DNA of 64,000 nucleotides from Echinococcus granulosus. Its lineage: Eukaryota > Platyhelminthes > Cestoda > Cyclophyllidea > Taeniidae. Of this stretch, positions 23,958-37,400 are shown in pieces. Numbering within the stretch: the stretch's first letter is position 1; every line of letters starts with the position of its first letter. The stretch covers positions 3,674,642 to 3,738,641 of the forward strand of contig NW_020170381.1 in NCBI RefSeq assembly GCF_000524195.1, given 5' to 3'. The notes under the pieces were generated by a model. It was not told the DNA's origin. It saw only the letters and a list, made by a program, of their open reading frames with translations, and made no database searches. The position numbers and the translations under genes are program-made.

Positions 23958-26221
23958 TAATTAATGTGAAGTCCTTTCGTTGGATTGACAATCAGTGAAT
24001 GATTAACCAAATTCTATGCAACGAAAGAGGGAACAAATTGATATTTCCCGGCAATTGTCTTTCAACACAAAAATAATTATAGTTTATTCAAAAATCTAAT
24101 TTGTAATTAAGAATACTCTCTTTTCTTTCAAAAAATTCGAGAATGTCTTGTTGGATGGATCTGCCGTATCTTGGAGACCATCGTCACTGCTCATAATGAT
24201 AATTGCAGAGTTTAGTTTGACAATGAAAAATTTTTTTAATGTTGGCAAAAAATTAGGTAGATTTTTAGTTCAATTCTTTAGAAAGAACGGTTGCTGTTCG
24301 AAATTGTATTACCTCAAAATGCCTCCTTAATCAATCAGCACATCATTTAATTTTAGCAAAGCAATCGTAAAAATGACTTGGCTATGTCAAGCACCTTAAT
24401 ACCACTTAAATAAACGCAGTTCAGCAAATTCACCTCTCCCCTAGCCTTCCCGAGCCCGCAGCAGAGGCTTTCAAGCTGAAGCCGTTTGGTGATTTTAGAG
24501 GGCATAATTACCCGTGTAAGATGTGGGACCAATGGGGGTTATTGTGCCTCGGTGAAGGAAGGCCTTCTCACCCAGGTGCTAACGCAGGAGCAATCCAAAA
24601 TTTCACCACAGGGATAAAACTGAGGGCACACTTGGCTGACGGTTGCCACAATTCCAGGCTTGGAGCCGCCATCGATTTTTGAATTGGGTGGTCTCGCTCG
24701 CGCGCCTGGGTGCCGTGCCATCACCTTTGCGGTCGAAATTGGGGTCAGTTTTCCCCTTCCCCCAACCCGAGTGACGAAGACGCCCTCTGCTTGGAGGTGG
24801 CTCGCGTTGCTATGTCCATCTTCCGTGTTGTGGGGTGTGATTTTTAGTAAAGGGTAAAAGGCAAATTTTTTTGGCCCTACGATCAACAATATTGGCAGAT
24901 AAGCATTTAAACTGTCTCTCTCTCCCTTTCCACCATTCAACGGGGAACAGCTCTCCGTTCTATAAATCGCGTCGCTACATATATAACCTTCACGGCATGA
25001 ATTGCGGTTAACGGAGAGATTTCTTGCCTTTCACGAAGATCAGATGTCTTCATTCAAACATCTTAAAGAAATGAAGATGGATTTGGCAACAAATGCTCAT
25101 AGCTCACCAATGAGCTGGTAGAATGTTTTAAAGGCAACTTGTTCATCTCTAGCATCTACTGTGTGAATGCCTGCCAGCAGTGGGGTGGGCGCTGAACCCA
25201 GCGGATTCGTAGAATTAATTTAGTTTCTCCCATGGTCAAATTAATTCGTTTTAATTAGGGCTTGTGTCATTCAATGAATTCCACAGTCTGCTCCTAATTA
25301 ATCCGGAAAAGTTGGCACAAATTGCAAAGTTTTGAGGCAGGCAAATGAAAGCCCGATGATAGAAAAATGCAGTCCTTAGTGGGTATTCTACTTGCTGCCC
25401 GCGAAGGGATGAATGAGCCTCGGTTGCTGCACACGGACGAAGGGGCTTGAGAGGACTGAGCACAAAATGCGTAAGCGTTGGAAACCATATTGCTGAAGGC
25501 ATGTAATGTAAACGATTTTGACCTGTAGATTTCAAAGAAATTCGATTAGTAGTTGGGGTACCCTAGTTATCTCTGAATATTTTATAAGTTTCCGTAAGTA
25601 CGATGATAAAGAGATGGAAATTTTTTGCTTTATTTCCTGTTTGCTACTCTACCTCTCAGACTACGTTAAATATTCAGCTTATTTGTTGAAAAAATCAAAA
25701 GAAAGATGTTTTTTACCACTTTGTCGATGTAATGACCGGCAGCTATAACGACTCAATTAGGTAGTTTTACTTGACATTATTACAAGTGACCTTTCAGCCC
25801 CGAACTCGTTAAAATACCATAGATTTCGATTGCCTGCCATTGACCACAGGCTCATGAAGACACACAGGTAAATAGATCATGGAACTGAATTTCTTTATTT
25901 TTGAAAATTACTTTTCAGAGAATAAAATTTAAATTGCAGCCTTTCCTCGAAAGCCATCAAATCACTTGCTTGCGCATGTCTAAAACGCCCCTCTGACTAA
26001 GGAGGGGCATTAACATTCAATACCATTACCTGGAGAATGAAATTTGCACTTGTCGTATGTAATTACAACTTAGGTACGCAAAAGCATGCATATTCTAGCC
26101 GTTGAAATTGAAAGTCAATGCTTGTCACTAGTGATAGTAAGCGACTGTGGTATATCCATGCCCACACACACACGCGAGTTTTCTCAAAGCTAGCAGTCCC
26201 TGTAAGGTGAGATTCAGGTTA

Positions 26222-26319
26222 TGCCATTGGCCCCTAAAGCACTCTGTACGTTGAAAATTAATATTCTGCCCTAGTATCGTGTCTTTTTCTGTCTTCAGGA
26301 AAGTCTCGGAGCGCTACAT
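26222..26319 (+). repeat. Interspersed repeat copy, 3' part
   Basis: It holds only the last 100 bases of the family: tgccattggcccctaaag, ctctgtacgttgaaaatta, atattctgccctagtatcgt and the intact end cttcaggaaagtctcggagc followed by gctacatt. Confidence 0.65.
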
Positions 26320-26823
26320 TGGTGACAGCGGAAAGCGGGCCCGATCCTAAAGGCCAAATACCCGGATTTCTATAGCTAAGCGTGACGGGAGAAGGGAGTG
26401 TGCTGTGAATGGGAATTTCTGAGACGAACCCTAACTGAAGGGCTAAAAATGACATGTACCTTCGGCAACTACTCCAGTTCCGTGTTCTACAGGAATGCTA
26501 TCAACAAATGAGTCGGCAACGGGAAAAGTTCGCTACAGAGCTGCCTGCAGTGCCTGCATGAAGGCGTTAATTACTTGAGCACGCGATGTTTCTTCCACTT
26601 CGCTACTGATTCACTACAACCCTGATAGATGCGACTGAGCAGCATTGAAGTTAGGAAAAAATGGCAAAGATGATTAGATGCAAAGCCCCATTTTTACGAA
26701 ACGATTTCAAATTCAATCCTTTATTAAGTTACCTTGCCTTGAAGACAGTGTTCTTACAACTAGCCATGGATACGCTAGTCTGAATCCAGTTCCCAAACAG
26801 GGCGGATTTCGTGTGTTTTTTCC

Positions 26824-27081
26824 TACAGCACAGACTACGGGAGGTCGACCAAGGGGAGTGCCGGCGGCGGTGCTCAAAGAAGAAGAGGGCTGACTGCCTA
26901 TTTAACTCCCTCGGGTTCTGGTTTAATGGGCGCCCAAGGCTCAGTTATTGTTAATCCGCCTGACGGCACGGCCTCTGAGCCATATTAGCGGCCTCTCGGC
27001 CTTTCTGTACGTCGAAAATATATATATTGCCCTGGTATTATATCATCTTTTGGATTTAGGAAAGTCTCAGAACGGCAAAAT
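26824..27081 (+). repeat. Interspersed repeat copy, diverged
   Basis: The 5' extension (cagcacagactacgggagg, gtcgaccaaggggagtgccg) is followed by about 80 bp of less similar sequence. The core end is then present: cggcacggcctctgagccat, tctgtacgtcgaaaat, attgccctggtatt and taggaaagtctcagaacg. Confidence 0.5.
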
Positions 27082-28085
27082 GCTATTCCTAGACTTGATT
27101 TAAATTTAGGTGAATCACTTACACGGAAGTAACAATATTTATTTAGCCACTTTCGTAAAAGGCAAATAACTTAACCTGCAATCAGTATGCAAAATATTTT
27201 CAAGTGTTATTGCTTTATTTTAATGTAAATGCGTTCTACATATCAAGTTGGAAAAAGAATTCCATTAACTAAATTAGTTCACTGAATAAAGATGACAGCA
27301 GATTTTGGAAGATACTGCACCTTAAATGGAGTAATTTGTTTGCATAAATAAGTTCTCCGCCAAAGTACCCACAAGAAATTAACATGATGAGGTGCGAGAC
27401 GACTTTTTCAGGTCACTTCAGCGTCACGAAATATCGACTTTCTGTCACCCAGCTTGACTCCAGATCTCGTTTAGCATAAAAAAAGGGGTAAAGTTAGCCT
27501 GTTTTAGAGAGGAAGCAGATACTTACCTTGACAAAGGTTTTTTTTCACACAAAAACAAGTACTACAGAGCAGAGAGGAAGGAGTCCCATTCGAATGTCAA
27601 GTGGTGCTTGCGTTTCATACATCGTAGCACTGGAGATTTGCCGATTGTGATTCACGGCCTTCTAAGACTGTGCTTTATGCAAAAGAGGCTGCAACAAAAA
27701 AACCTGTCATCACCGCCTAATGTGGATACAATTTGAAATACTTCTCAGATCATTATTTTACCTAGCAGTGGTTCCACCTATGGCAAAATCACAGGAAAAG
27801 TAGTTTCAAGATGGTGCTGTTTTTTTATTCCCAAACACGACTGAGTGCCATTAACGAACTTACCTCAAGAGAGCACTTTTTGGTGGGATTTCCTCGTGAA
27901 ATTTGAGCAAATCTAAATGATCGAAATGTTTTTTTTTACTACGAGAAAAGTTGGGTGCAAGTAGATAGACGAGTCAATACGCTGGTAGCGTAAGCACTCC
28001 ATTCAACCGACACATCGTCAAGCAAAACGGAAATCGCTAATGTGACTAGCAACAGCACTACTCGCCAGGCGCATCGAACAGTAGG

Positions 28086-28275
28086 GCCTCTAGACTTCCC
28101 TGAGGATGGAAGAAGGCATGACACTCGGGCAGGATATGTACTGTCGACGTTGAGAGGGACTTGGGGGCTACTGACACGGCTCGAAGGCCAGGCTGCGTGG
28201 CGGAGGTACAACGGTGGAACCCTAAGTGCTCCGTTACCAAAACGGAGAGTCGAATAACCAATTAAACTATTACAA
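28086..28275 (-). repeat. Interspersed repeat copy, near full length
   Basis: Reverse-orientation copy: tagacttccctgaggatgga, acactcgggcaggatatgta, ctgtcgacgttgagaggg, hairpin cacggctcgaaggccag, gaggtacaacggtggaac, then ccgttaccaaaacggagagt and a tattac end. Well preserved. Confidence 0.7.
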
Positions 28276-28969
28276 AATGTTTACTCATCATAAGCATAAA
28301 GGACTAAATTGTTGCAAACGGTCTGAGTCTTTACGACTTTGTCGTTGTCAGTAACGGTGCTTTGCCAGTTCGTACAAGGAACCTCCACAGCGATATTTAA
28401 AAGAAAAAAGAAATTGTGGACACATATTCCCATATAACACGCTTCTGCAATTGTTCTTTGTTTTAAATTGGTACTCCACAAAGTTTTGTCGTAAAAGTTA
28501 AACAATGACCAGAGGACACGCCCCAAGCGAATGACGGATAAGACGAGTGCATATCGTTTAAGGTTGGGTAACTTACATTCCATTGGCACCCGCTATTTCA
28601 CCGTACTTTAGCACGGTTGTTTTTATGCTGACATAAACCAGATTTGTATTTCGTTTAAGCAATATTTATTTAAAAGTAGGAATAGAAACCACACAGAAGA
28701 AATGGACAATCATTAATCTGGCGTCATCCATCTACCCGTGGAAATGAGACATTAAGGTGGACTTAATGGAGCAGGGTAAAATTGAGCGTGGAAATGGCGA
28801 CCCGGAACAGGCAATCCACACCAATAAGGCGCATTTTCATATGCGAACCCTCCTCATTATAGAAAATTGCTAAAATTTTACTTCATTTTTTAAGAATACT
28901 TCCAAGTATTAGTCAATGACCAATGGGGTAGTTACTTACCATAAAAAATGTCGAGGAAACAGACACACA

Positions 28970-29840
28970 TCACGTGATGATGCTTGTGCTTGGACATGAT
29001 ATCAACTTAGGTCGGCAAAACAAGAAAATCCAAAAATCACATAGAGAAATAAGGTTATGAGGAGAAATAGATGGGGTGAGGGGACGGGGAGCGAGATGAC
29101 AAGTAAGGATGCATTTGGGAGGGGTACTCACAAACACGCACACAAAAGCAACGTCAGTAGAAGAGAATATGTGACATCCCAGAGGTCCAGCGAATTTACT
29201 CCTGAAAAGGGAAAGGGAAGACATTGAAACGTAGTAAAAATAACTTATTATTAACTGATTAAGAAGTTGTAGGATTTCAATCCCCTCAAGCGCTGGCGTT
29301 GGAGGAGTCAATAGCCTTTGATCTTGGAGAAAAAACTTCACTAATGCAAAGACATGGGTGGTTATTTTATGCAAGTCCTTATGAGACATTGAATAAAACG
29401 GGGGTAGCCGGTGCTGTCCCCAGAGAAAAAGTCCTCCGAGGAGAGTGTCCACTGAGTTCAAAATGTCTGATGGCAGTAGGATGCAACACAATTGCGCTGC
29501 AACATCTCGGATACCTTGAATATTCCCGAAAATACAGTTACTGCCTTAATGTCGTGCTGTTCCCGAAAATTGATTTAGTAATAGATCCACTTTGTCAGAA
29601 CAGACAGCTTGAGGCATGAACGAATGAATGAATGGATGCGGAGCAAACACACCGATTGCTTGAAAAGCCTCGTTCCAAAAGGATAATCCAGTGTAGTCCA
29701 CAAAGGAGTCATGTAGAATGCGGAAGTATGTAGATAAGCCGCAGCACGGTTTCAATGACTTTAAAACTATAGCATTCGAAACAGTGACAGAAGGGTGAAG
29801 AATTTCAATCTGATGAAAAATTTGGTGCATAAGCGACCGC
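28970..29840 (-). other. Open, possibly coding segment of unknown identity
   Basis: The minus strand is open for 173 codons from 29491 to 28970, and again for about 90 codons from 29830 to 29546. A plausible acceptor (tttttcatcag) lies before 29809, and a strong exon-like piece at about 29127-29196 has a pyrimidine-rich acceptor (tccctttcccttttcag) and a gtgagt donor. Fragments such as STYFRILHDSFVDY and FWNEAFQAI look protein-like, but I recognise no domain. The plus strand is also partly open here, and more than one splice solution is possible. It could be 3' exons of the APPL-type gene, a separate minus-strand gene, or chance. Confidence 0.25.
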
Positions 29841-32088
29841 CAACTTTAGGACCTCTAAGTCGAAGGTGATTCTAGACTTACCTACTTGAAAGATACCGTC
29901 TTTCCGGTCAATTTAAACACACAAAACAGGTTTTACCTTAAGGTCAAGGAGTCATTTTAGGCCCCACACGGAGCCACTATGACAAAGCTTAGCGACTGCA
30001 GTGATTTTAAAAAAACTCAAACTTTTTACGCACAATGAAGAGGTGCACTACGAGGATCCCAGTGTACTAGTAACGAATCACTTCAGTGAAGTTTACACCT
30101 CTCACCAAAGCGCAGTCGTGTACCCTTTTTCTAATAATCCAATGCATCATTACATCACCTCCATAATGTTCAACATTTAACTTGTACGACATCGCCTACC
30201 TTTTGCCTTACTCATAACCACTCTTGGAGAGAAGTTATCACAACAGCACGTGAAAATTTGCTGTCTGCAATTCACGTGAAATTACACTCTATCCTCCTCC
30301 ATTTCAAAGAGTTTCAAGTGCCAATTAACGGCAACAAAGCATCTTATACTAAATCTATCAGCAAATAAAACGACAAACGCATCATTTCATAGGGCATGCG
30401 ACACTGAACAGCAAAAACTGTTTTTATGACCACGCCGATGCCAAGGCGCGTAGATTTTAAAAAGCGCAGTAAACCAGTGTACTTTACTGATCTAAGGTCA
30501 ACTTCGCCTCCTCTCACCAAAGCACAATTTCGCGGTCAACTCCTCCTCAATCTACCTAACGTAAAAATAAAGCCAATTCTTACTTTTACGGGGAAAAGCT
30601 ATGGTGACATTTTAAGGTGATGCCACCTTCCTTGTGGTCGAAGATCACGATGTACTTTTATCGCTATATTAAAAATATTAGAATTGCTTACATTCCTGAT
30701 TACTGACGTAGCCTTCCAGTTTTGTAAGGGCATGAAAACTGCGGATAAATTTTATTTCCCACCCGTGATTACTTCTATTGAATTACTTCCTCACAACAGT
30801 GGAACAGAAATTTCCCAAACTTCATAACATGAGATGCGCTAGAAAGTCGGCACATTAGAAGGAGAGATGCAATTTCCCCTCCACCGTACCAGTGACAGCA
30901 ACAAATGGGCCCAAAAGGGCGCCAGCGACAGTCGCACCCACCCCCACTCGGGCGGTTGGCTGACATTATGCTGAATAAAAAGTACGCTTCTGGATACCAG
31001 GCCCTACCAAGAATCTCAATAAATCTCCTCAACCTTGGATGTTAGAAAAGTTTGAGTCAATATTATAAAACCTACGTGCGAATGCAGAGAAGCGAGGGGA
31101 GGGTTAAACCCAGATCCATGCTATTCCTCAGGGCCTAGAAGGTAGAAGAAAAGTTGTATTGAGCAGACGGATATGAAAAAAAGAACAGGGCTAAACATTC
31201 TTTACCCGTTGTCGATTCCGTAGTAGGCTGGTTTTGTGATGCCTACGACCGAAAAAAAGAAGTAGAACTTTGAACACCCACTTTTGTTAAGTGTTGCAGG
31301 GTGGTTATAATCGGAGGGGGAATAAAAACTAGACGTACCTTGCCTTGATCGGAGGCGACGTCTGCAGCTAAAAGGGGGGACGCAACAACATTAGTGTATC
31401 TGTCCCAGTATGATTAATTAAGAGAGGCCCCGATTGCACACCACATGGGACTGTGAATTAGCATACCTGGCACGCTTTGATGCCCTGATTCTGTCTGTGC
31501 GATCTAGGAGGAATGAAAGGGGGTATGGAATAGAACCGAAAGCTAAGGCACTTACAAACCCAGGTATTTCCTTATTTCATGCAAGATGAACACTAGGGAT
31601 ACCATTCCTAACCAAAAAAATATGTAGCATGATATCCCAATTCGGTGAATGACTCCAGATGTCATATTTTACCTCATTATTGCATTTCATTGTCAGGTGA
31701 TTGCGTTGGAGGGATTTATCTTAAACGGACAATTTGAGGTAAGAAAACACTTCTCGCGACTTTAACGTCTCTCATCAACCATTGTATGACAGGAATGGCT
31801 ACCTATGTACTTATCAAGGGAGCAACTTCGATTCAAAATTGGCACAGCTAAATGACTGAAAGAAAGCTGAGAAAGTCATCCAAGACCAAGACCAAGGTCA
31901 CAAAACAGGCAAAATACTATCCATAACACGCCTTACTCATGCACAACGGTGGTCAATATTACCCTGATGTGATCACGGCTTGGTGGATAGATAAGGCTGG
32001 ACAACACCCAATATGACAACTCACTGACCCAGACTGAGAAATTAAACATGAGACTTCCAAACTTATGGCACCATTTTTGAAATATTAC

Positions 32089-33662
32089 CTCCAGTGGCTG
32101 ATCCTGAGGGGCTTCTGAAACTAAAAAAAGAGAAAAAGAAATAAAGCTAGCGAAGACCACTAACGGTGATGGTATTTTACCGTGGGTTCATCTGCATTGC
32201 CGGGAAGCATAATGTGAACTGTGCAAGTGGAATAATCCCCACGACAGAGCCTCGGTTTGTACACTACGGACTTCGGGGGTAACTCACCCTGAAGTGGAGA
32301 CTGTTCCACAGTGCTGAGTGAGTTCCAATCGGAGAAACTCGTAATGTTTTCCATGATAGTGTCCTGTTTACAACAGAAGAAAAACCCACATTTAATGGTT
32401 GGTTCCACCCATAACAACAAACAGCCTTTGCTAATGAATTGTAACTGGAAGCATTGGTTAAGTAAAGAGGTTTGTGCTGCTGCAATTTACGTGGAATTTG
32501 ACCGGAAATTGACTTAATATACTGAGTATGAACAAAAAAACCGAAAACAGAGAAATAGTACGTAGCGTAAAAAGGTCGGAGTCTCGGTCAAGTTTCATTC
32601 TCCTTTTCAGCTTCCTCAAATGAGAGCTTGGAAACCGAGGCGCACAAAGGACGAAATCACCAATCGCAGTGGAAATGCAACCACATTCTTTGTAATTTTC
32701 CATAGGGCCCTAGCACCTAACAGAAGTGTATCCACCCCTAAAAAATGCCCAAACATAATTTGCTCAACAAGAACGGTTTTCGAGTCCAAAATTCCAAATT
32801 GAAACACACCGTGGACCAACAAAAAAGCCATATTGATAGCTTTAGCCATAGCAACATCGGAAATACATTAACTCAAATTTGTCCAGCAGCCGAGGCGGTT
32901 TTAAAAAGGTGCGTTTTGTCACTTTTTCCAGAAATCTGATTGAAACAAACTTATCACATGTGGAATTCCCCCGTTGCCTTAGAAAATGACCTTTTAGAAG
33001 CAAACAAGACCATACTTTAGCTAAACTTTCTTTTTTTTCGCGTTTTGAAATGTGGAAACCTCAGATCTGGTACAGACTAAGAAAGTGACACATCGTTTTT
33101 TCCATCTACTTCACTAGTTGTCTTGAGAGTAGAGCAGTACTTTTTGCAACAGGTGCTTCCTTTTACGCCCCAAAAGGAGCTTCTAATCCCTACTTAAAAT
33201 ACCTGCAGTGTGACAAGAAAGGGAAGTTTCTGAAATAATTTATTTGCCTAACTGGAATACATTCCGAAAATTGTTTGTCAGAAAAAAATATTTAGAAATG
33301 TGAATTTTTATATAATCGGCATTACAAGCCTTGAATGAGATGCACCGCCTTTTCAACTCCAACACGGATACTTCGAACCTAACATAGACCACAAACAGGT
33401 ACTTTCCTCCCCAAATCACTGTGTTCAAGACGTTGCTAAGATGACTATCAACAAGTCCGCTTACACAAGCTCTACCGCTCTAAAATGCGGCGTGTTTAAT
33501 CTCTATTGGAAATGTCTTCGTTACGATGAGGAGGAAAAATCGGCAAACACAGTTTGCTCAAAACGGATAGAGTTTGTGGTTAGGGTTTCCAAAAAAAAAG
33601 CTTACCAGCCAATTAAGAACATGGTAAGCGAAAGATTTGAGTGAGTTCAATCTTCCATTCAG
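32089..33662 (-). other. Candidate 3' exons of the APPL-type gene
   Basis: Three minus-strand pieces have usable splice sites and fit the phase chain of the gene upstream. They are 33662-33606 (19 codons, donor gtaagc), 32288-32181 (36 codons, phase 0 at both ends, read GELPPKSVVYKPRLC at the start) and 32114-32089 (26 bases, phase 0 to 2). The last recognisable APPL exon (34497-34423) ends in phase 0, so all three could follow it. The APPL C-terminal tail is poorly conserved, so similarity cannot confirm them. No stop codon and polyadenylation site could be assigned. Confidence 0.3.
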
Positions 33663-34422
33663 CTTCAAAAGGGCACCTTTGACGATGGAAGAACAGAATC
33701 CACTGATGACATATTGTGTTGAAATGTTGACAAGGGGGTTACCAGTAAGTCCGTCTTTCACCACCTTAACGCCCTTTGTCATGATGAAAGTCAAGACCGA
33801 ATTGAATAAAACCCATCCGATGAATACAGCCAACTTTTTAAAGCCTTCCATGGAGGTAAGAATTGAGAGTAATGGACAAGTATCATTTTCAGCTTTAAAT
33901 TATAACGCTGATTTTGAAGCCCAGACACAATAATGCATACACTAGAATCAAGTCAAACGCACGATTTTGGGCCCCACGACGGAGCAGAAGCGCTTAGGCA
34001 ATTTCAGCTACAATACTAAAGACGTAAACCATCATTATTGAAAAAGTTAGGGCACATATCACAGGTTAAAGTTAATCCTTAAGGTCCTTTTGCCATTTGA
34101 ATGCGTAAGTAGAGCAAAATAAACCCTTGAAGGAAAGTAGGTTTTTAAGCAAGTTCTCCCATTCACCCAGCAGAACCTCCAAAAGCTACATTCAACGCTA
34201 AAGATTTGTACCAAGCTGAATGGCATCCACAAAATCTTCACATAAATTCCAATTTACACGACAATGAGCAAACACGCTGTGAGATTTGTGGACATAAAAC
34301 GTGCAGAAGTGTTACCATACTTCTAAATGTACAGTGAGCTAGATAGACAGATAATCACCAGCGGCATCTGCAATTATTAGGTAGGATAAAAATTCCTGAT
34401 ATGAGTTAGAGAAAGAGCAAAC

Positions 34423-37400
34423 CTTTTCGGGTGAATCACCTTCCTCGTTGAGGGCGGCCAAACGTGTTAATTGGAGATTAAGAACCCGCTCGGCAAACTG
34501 TAAGGTAACAAACAGAGAAACAAAGCTGACTCCTGTCCTGAACTGCCATTCCCTCTTTTTTTAAAGACCCGACTGAACTAGAAAAAGCCAATAGCACAGT
34601 CTTTCTTTTCAATCCAACATGTCACCTTGCGAACTAAAAGGAATGCCTGACATTTTCAACTCTGAGGTCGAGTTTGTGGACGCTCGAAATGTGTTTGAAA
34701 AGCATATGAGGTAAACACCAGCTACTCTTTGCAAAAAGGCATTAAAATAAGACGGATTTTAAAGTCGTGTGCATGAAAACTCGTGTTTATTTGCAACCTT
34801 TTAGCAAAATGCACATCAATTACGGGCTTTATCACGCGGTGAGGGCAGTTTCACATTATCGTGGGGTAATCATGTCATCTAGATGCTTTGGGCGCTTCAA
34901 TGACTGATACCTTACATTGAAATAAACTATTCAATGGAAAAGTGGCGAAAAAATTTAACAAGCAATTCCTTCAACTACTGCCATTTTTATAATGACCTTC
35001 TAATAACAAAAGTAGCTAATGATGTTCTAATTAGAATGTAGGTCAAGGGAACCATTGTGCCATAACTCAATACAAAAAAGCATCAAGTATCAAATGTAAA
35101 CAAAGGAAAAGAATGGAGAGAAAGAAAAGTAACAGTCTAATTAAAACTAATTAATTACTTAGCAAATTACAGAAGCAAAAGTTTTAGATTGGTTAAAAAG
35201 TAATTCATTAAAATTTTGCCGACTTTTTTCCGGAAAGAGGAAGTAGGTGTATTGTGTTGATGCGCTTTGTAGCTAAAGACGGTGCAAAGCTACAATCCAG
35301 TCTGTTACGATACCATCACAGCACCATCAATATTTACAACTGATTACAGCCAACATCTATTTATCGGCTCGAAGCTTTTCATCGGCATCCATGTGTCCGC
35401 AAGAGTATATCAAGTATCGCACAGGACACTTACGGTCCACGCAGCCAAAAATAAGTGGATTGAGTGACCGCGCCTTCGAACATTTACATTATGTTAAGTC
35501 ACAAAGTGTCACAAGAAACAAACCTCAGCCGGGTTGGCCGTCTCAAAGAAGTAGCACAAGTGCAGGTCACCAGCGATAGGATCACTTCGCTGTGGAGATT
35601 CCGATTCAAGGGTTAGCAGAAGGAGATAGCGGGAGCTAAAGTGGTCAAGGACGAGCAAATGAAACATTAAATCATCCAGATTTACCGCCAGCGTGTGCCC
35701 GCTAACTAGAACCCCATTAACTCGCTGCTGCACGTAAGAAATAAAATCTTTTTAAGTAGCACTCTAAAGGGCAGCAAGTGGGCAGGCGAATACATACAAA
35801 TACACAGGAGGAAAGTGCTGTGATTAACTTCCGAATCGAAGCAAAACATCGAGGTGAAGTAAGACTTGCTTTACTACACAGAAAACACATTGCTGATAGA
35901 GATTGAAGTTAAAGCCAAATCACCTCTGAAGACGGGGCAAAAAGGTGGGTGCAGAAGGCCCGAGAAAATAGTAGCATTAGTGAGGCCCTAAGCGGGGCTT
36001 TGTGTCACCAGGTCGGAAACGGAACTGCAGAAAAATTGGAAAACTTAAGTAAGATGTTTTTTAACCGAGACTATTTACTGCTCACTGATTGGATAATAAA
36101 GTCAAATCAACAAACAAATCAGTTTTGAATAAAACTAAAGCGACTGCAATAAAATATCATTTGTTTTACTCAAAATACAAGGCTGCGAGAAGCCCTTCAG
36201 TCTCCCGATCTTCTGACAACGGTAGTGACGCGGCGATCCGCACCTGCCATACATGCTATTAATCTCCCAATTCTTCCTCATTCTTATGATAAAGCCACTT
36301 CTAGAATCGTGGGTCTCCTGACGTCTTCAGGGGAAACTCGTCCACTACAGAATTACAATTTGCAACAGATTTTTAAAAGTGAAATTTATAAACGACAGTT
36401 TGGTAAAAGACAGTTAAAAAGGTTTATCGAAACTACCCTTCTTCAATACTACAGAAATTACAGTGAAGTGGATAAAGCGATCGTTTGGGAGAACAATATG
36501 GAAGTTAACGTTTAGTTGGAAGAGGCATGAAAACGGTTTTGAAATTGAAAGTCTGCGATGGCTATTTATCTTCGCCGAAAGTGTACAAAGCGTTTGCTTT
36601 AATTATTTTTTCCAAAATTCTGCTCAACACATCTAACACCTCCACCTTTGTGCCATAGTCAAAAAAGAGGAAATATGTAACATAATCAGAGAGGAAATAT
36701 ACAAAAACACAAAAAAACTATTAGCAGGGAGAAAAATAAACAGGAGTACTTCAAATTCATTAATAAGGGAAAACATTTAACAATCATGCGCAGTTCACAT
36801 AAATCATCTCCAGTCGAAATCAACTGCAGCAGCGTTTTAAAACGACTTTGGATTTTCGTCCAAAGGCAAACTAAAAGCAGCCCTTGATGCGCTTGCTCCC
36901 ATAAGATGTTCGAAAAATTCCTGGAAGCTTAAAACGCAGAGACACAAACACGCCTGCATTAAAACACAGCAAGACGCACTTATCGTGGTTAGTTTGTTAC
37001 CAAAGCAACGCGAGTCAAACATTGCTTGCTAATGGGCAGACACGGCTGGCCACAGTGAGAGCCATTTAATTCTTTAAAAAGGGCATACACTTTAGCAACC
37101 TACTTAGGGGAATACGGAGCAAAGCGATCTTGACGCGGACTCATCAACTACGCCGGAATACAAAGGGAATTTCTATTATTATGGTGTTTTTAACAAAGTT
37201 GACCTGTAAGACAGGTTGGGAAGGAGGAATTCTTGAAAAAAAAACATCGAAACTAAAAAGAGGATGTTTAGAAGTGAAAGCTGAGATACCAATGAGGATA
37301 GTAACGCTATCATTTCTATCAACAAATAAAATTACAAAGTGAATCACAAGAGAATTCCTTAATCTGGTACATTTACAATCAACGCTAATTTCTTAATACC

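Larger units (their letters stand above)
22493..28080. other. Spacer with repeats, no supported gene
   Basis: Apart from the repeat copies listed separately I see no gene. A relatively GC-rich block at about 24540-24860 is open on both strands (133 codons on the minus strand, 65 on the plus), without any domain I recognise. Proline and glycine dominate both readings, which suggests a repeat or chance. A short CA run lies at 26162-26173. Confidence 0.45.

Noticed and set aside
24539..24940. 133-codon open frame on the minus strand
   Set aside because: GC-rich block open on both strands, Pro/Gly-rich reading, no domain, no splice context. More likely repeat or chance.
31697..31738. Plus-strand exon-like piece of 14 codons between tgtcag and gtaaga
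   Set aside because: Too short, no partner exons on this strand and no recognised motif. The strand composition points to minus-strand transcription here.
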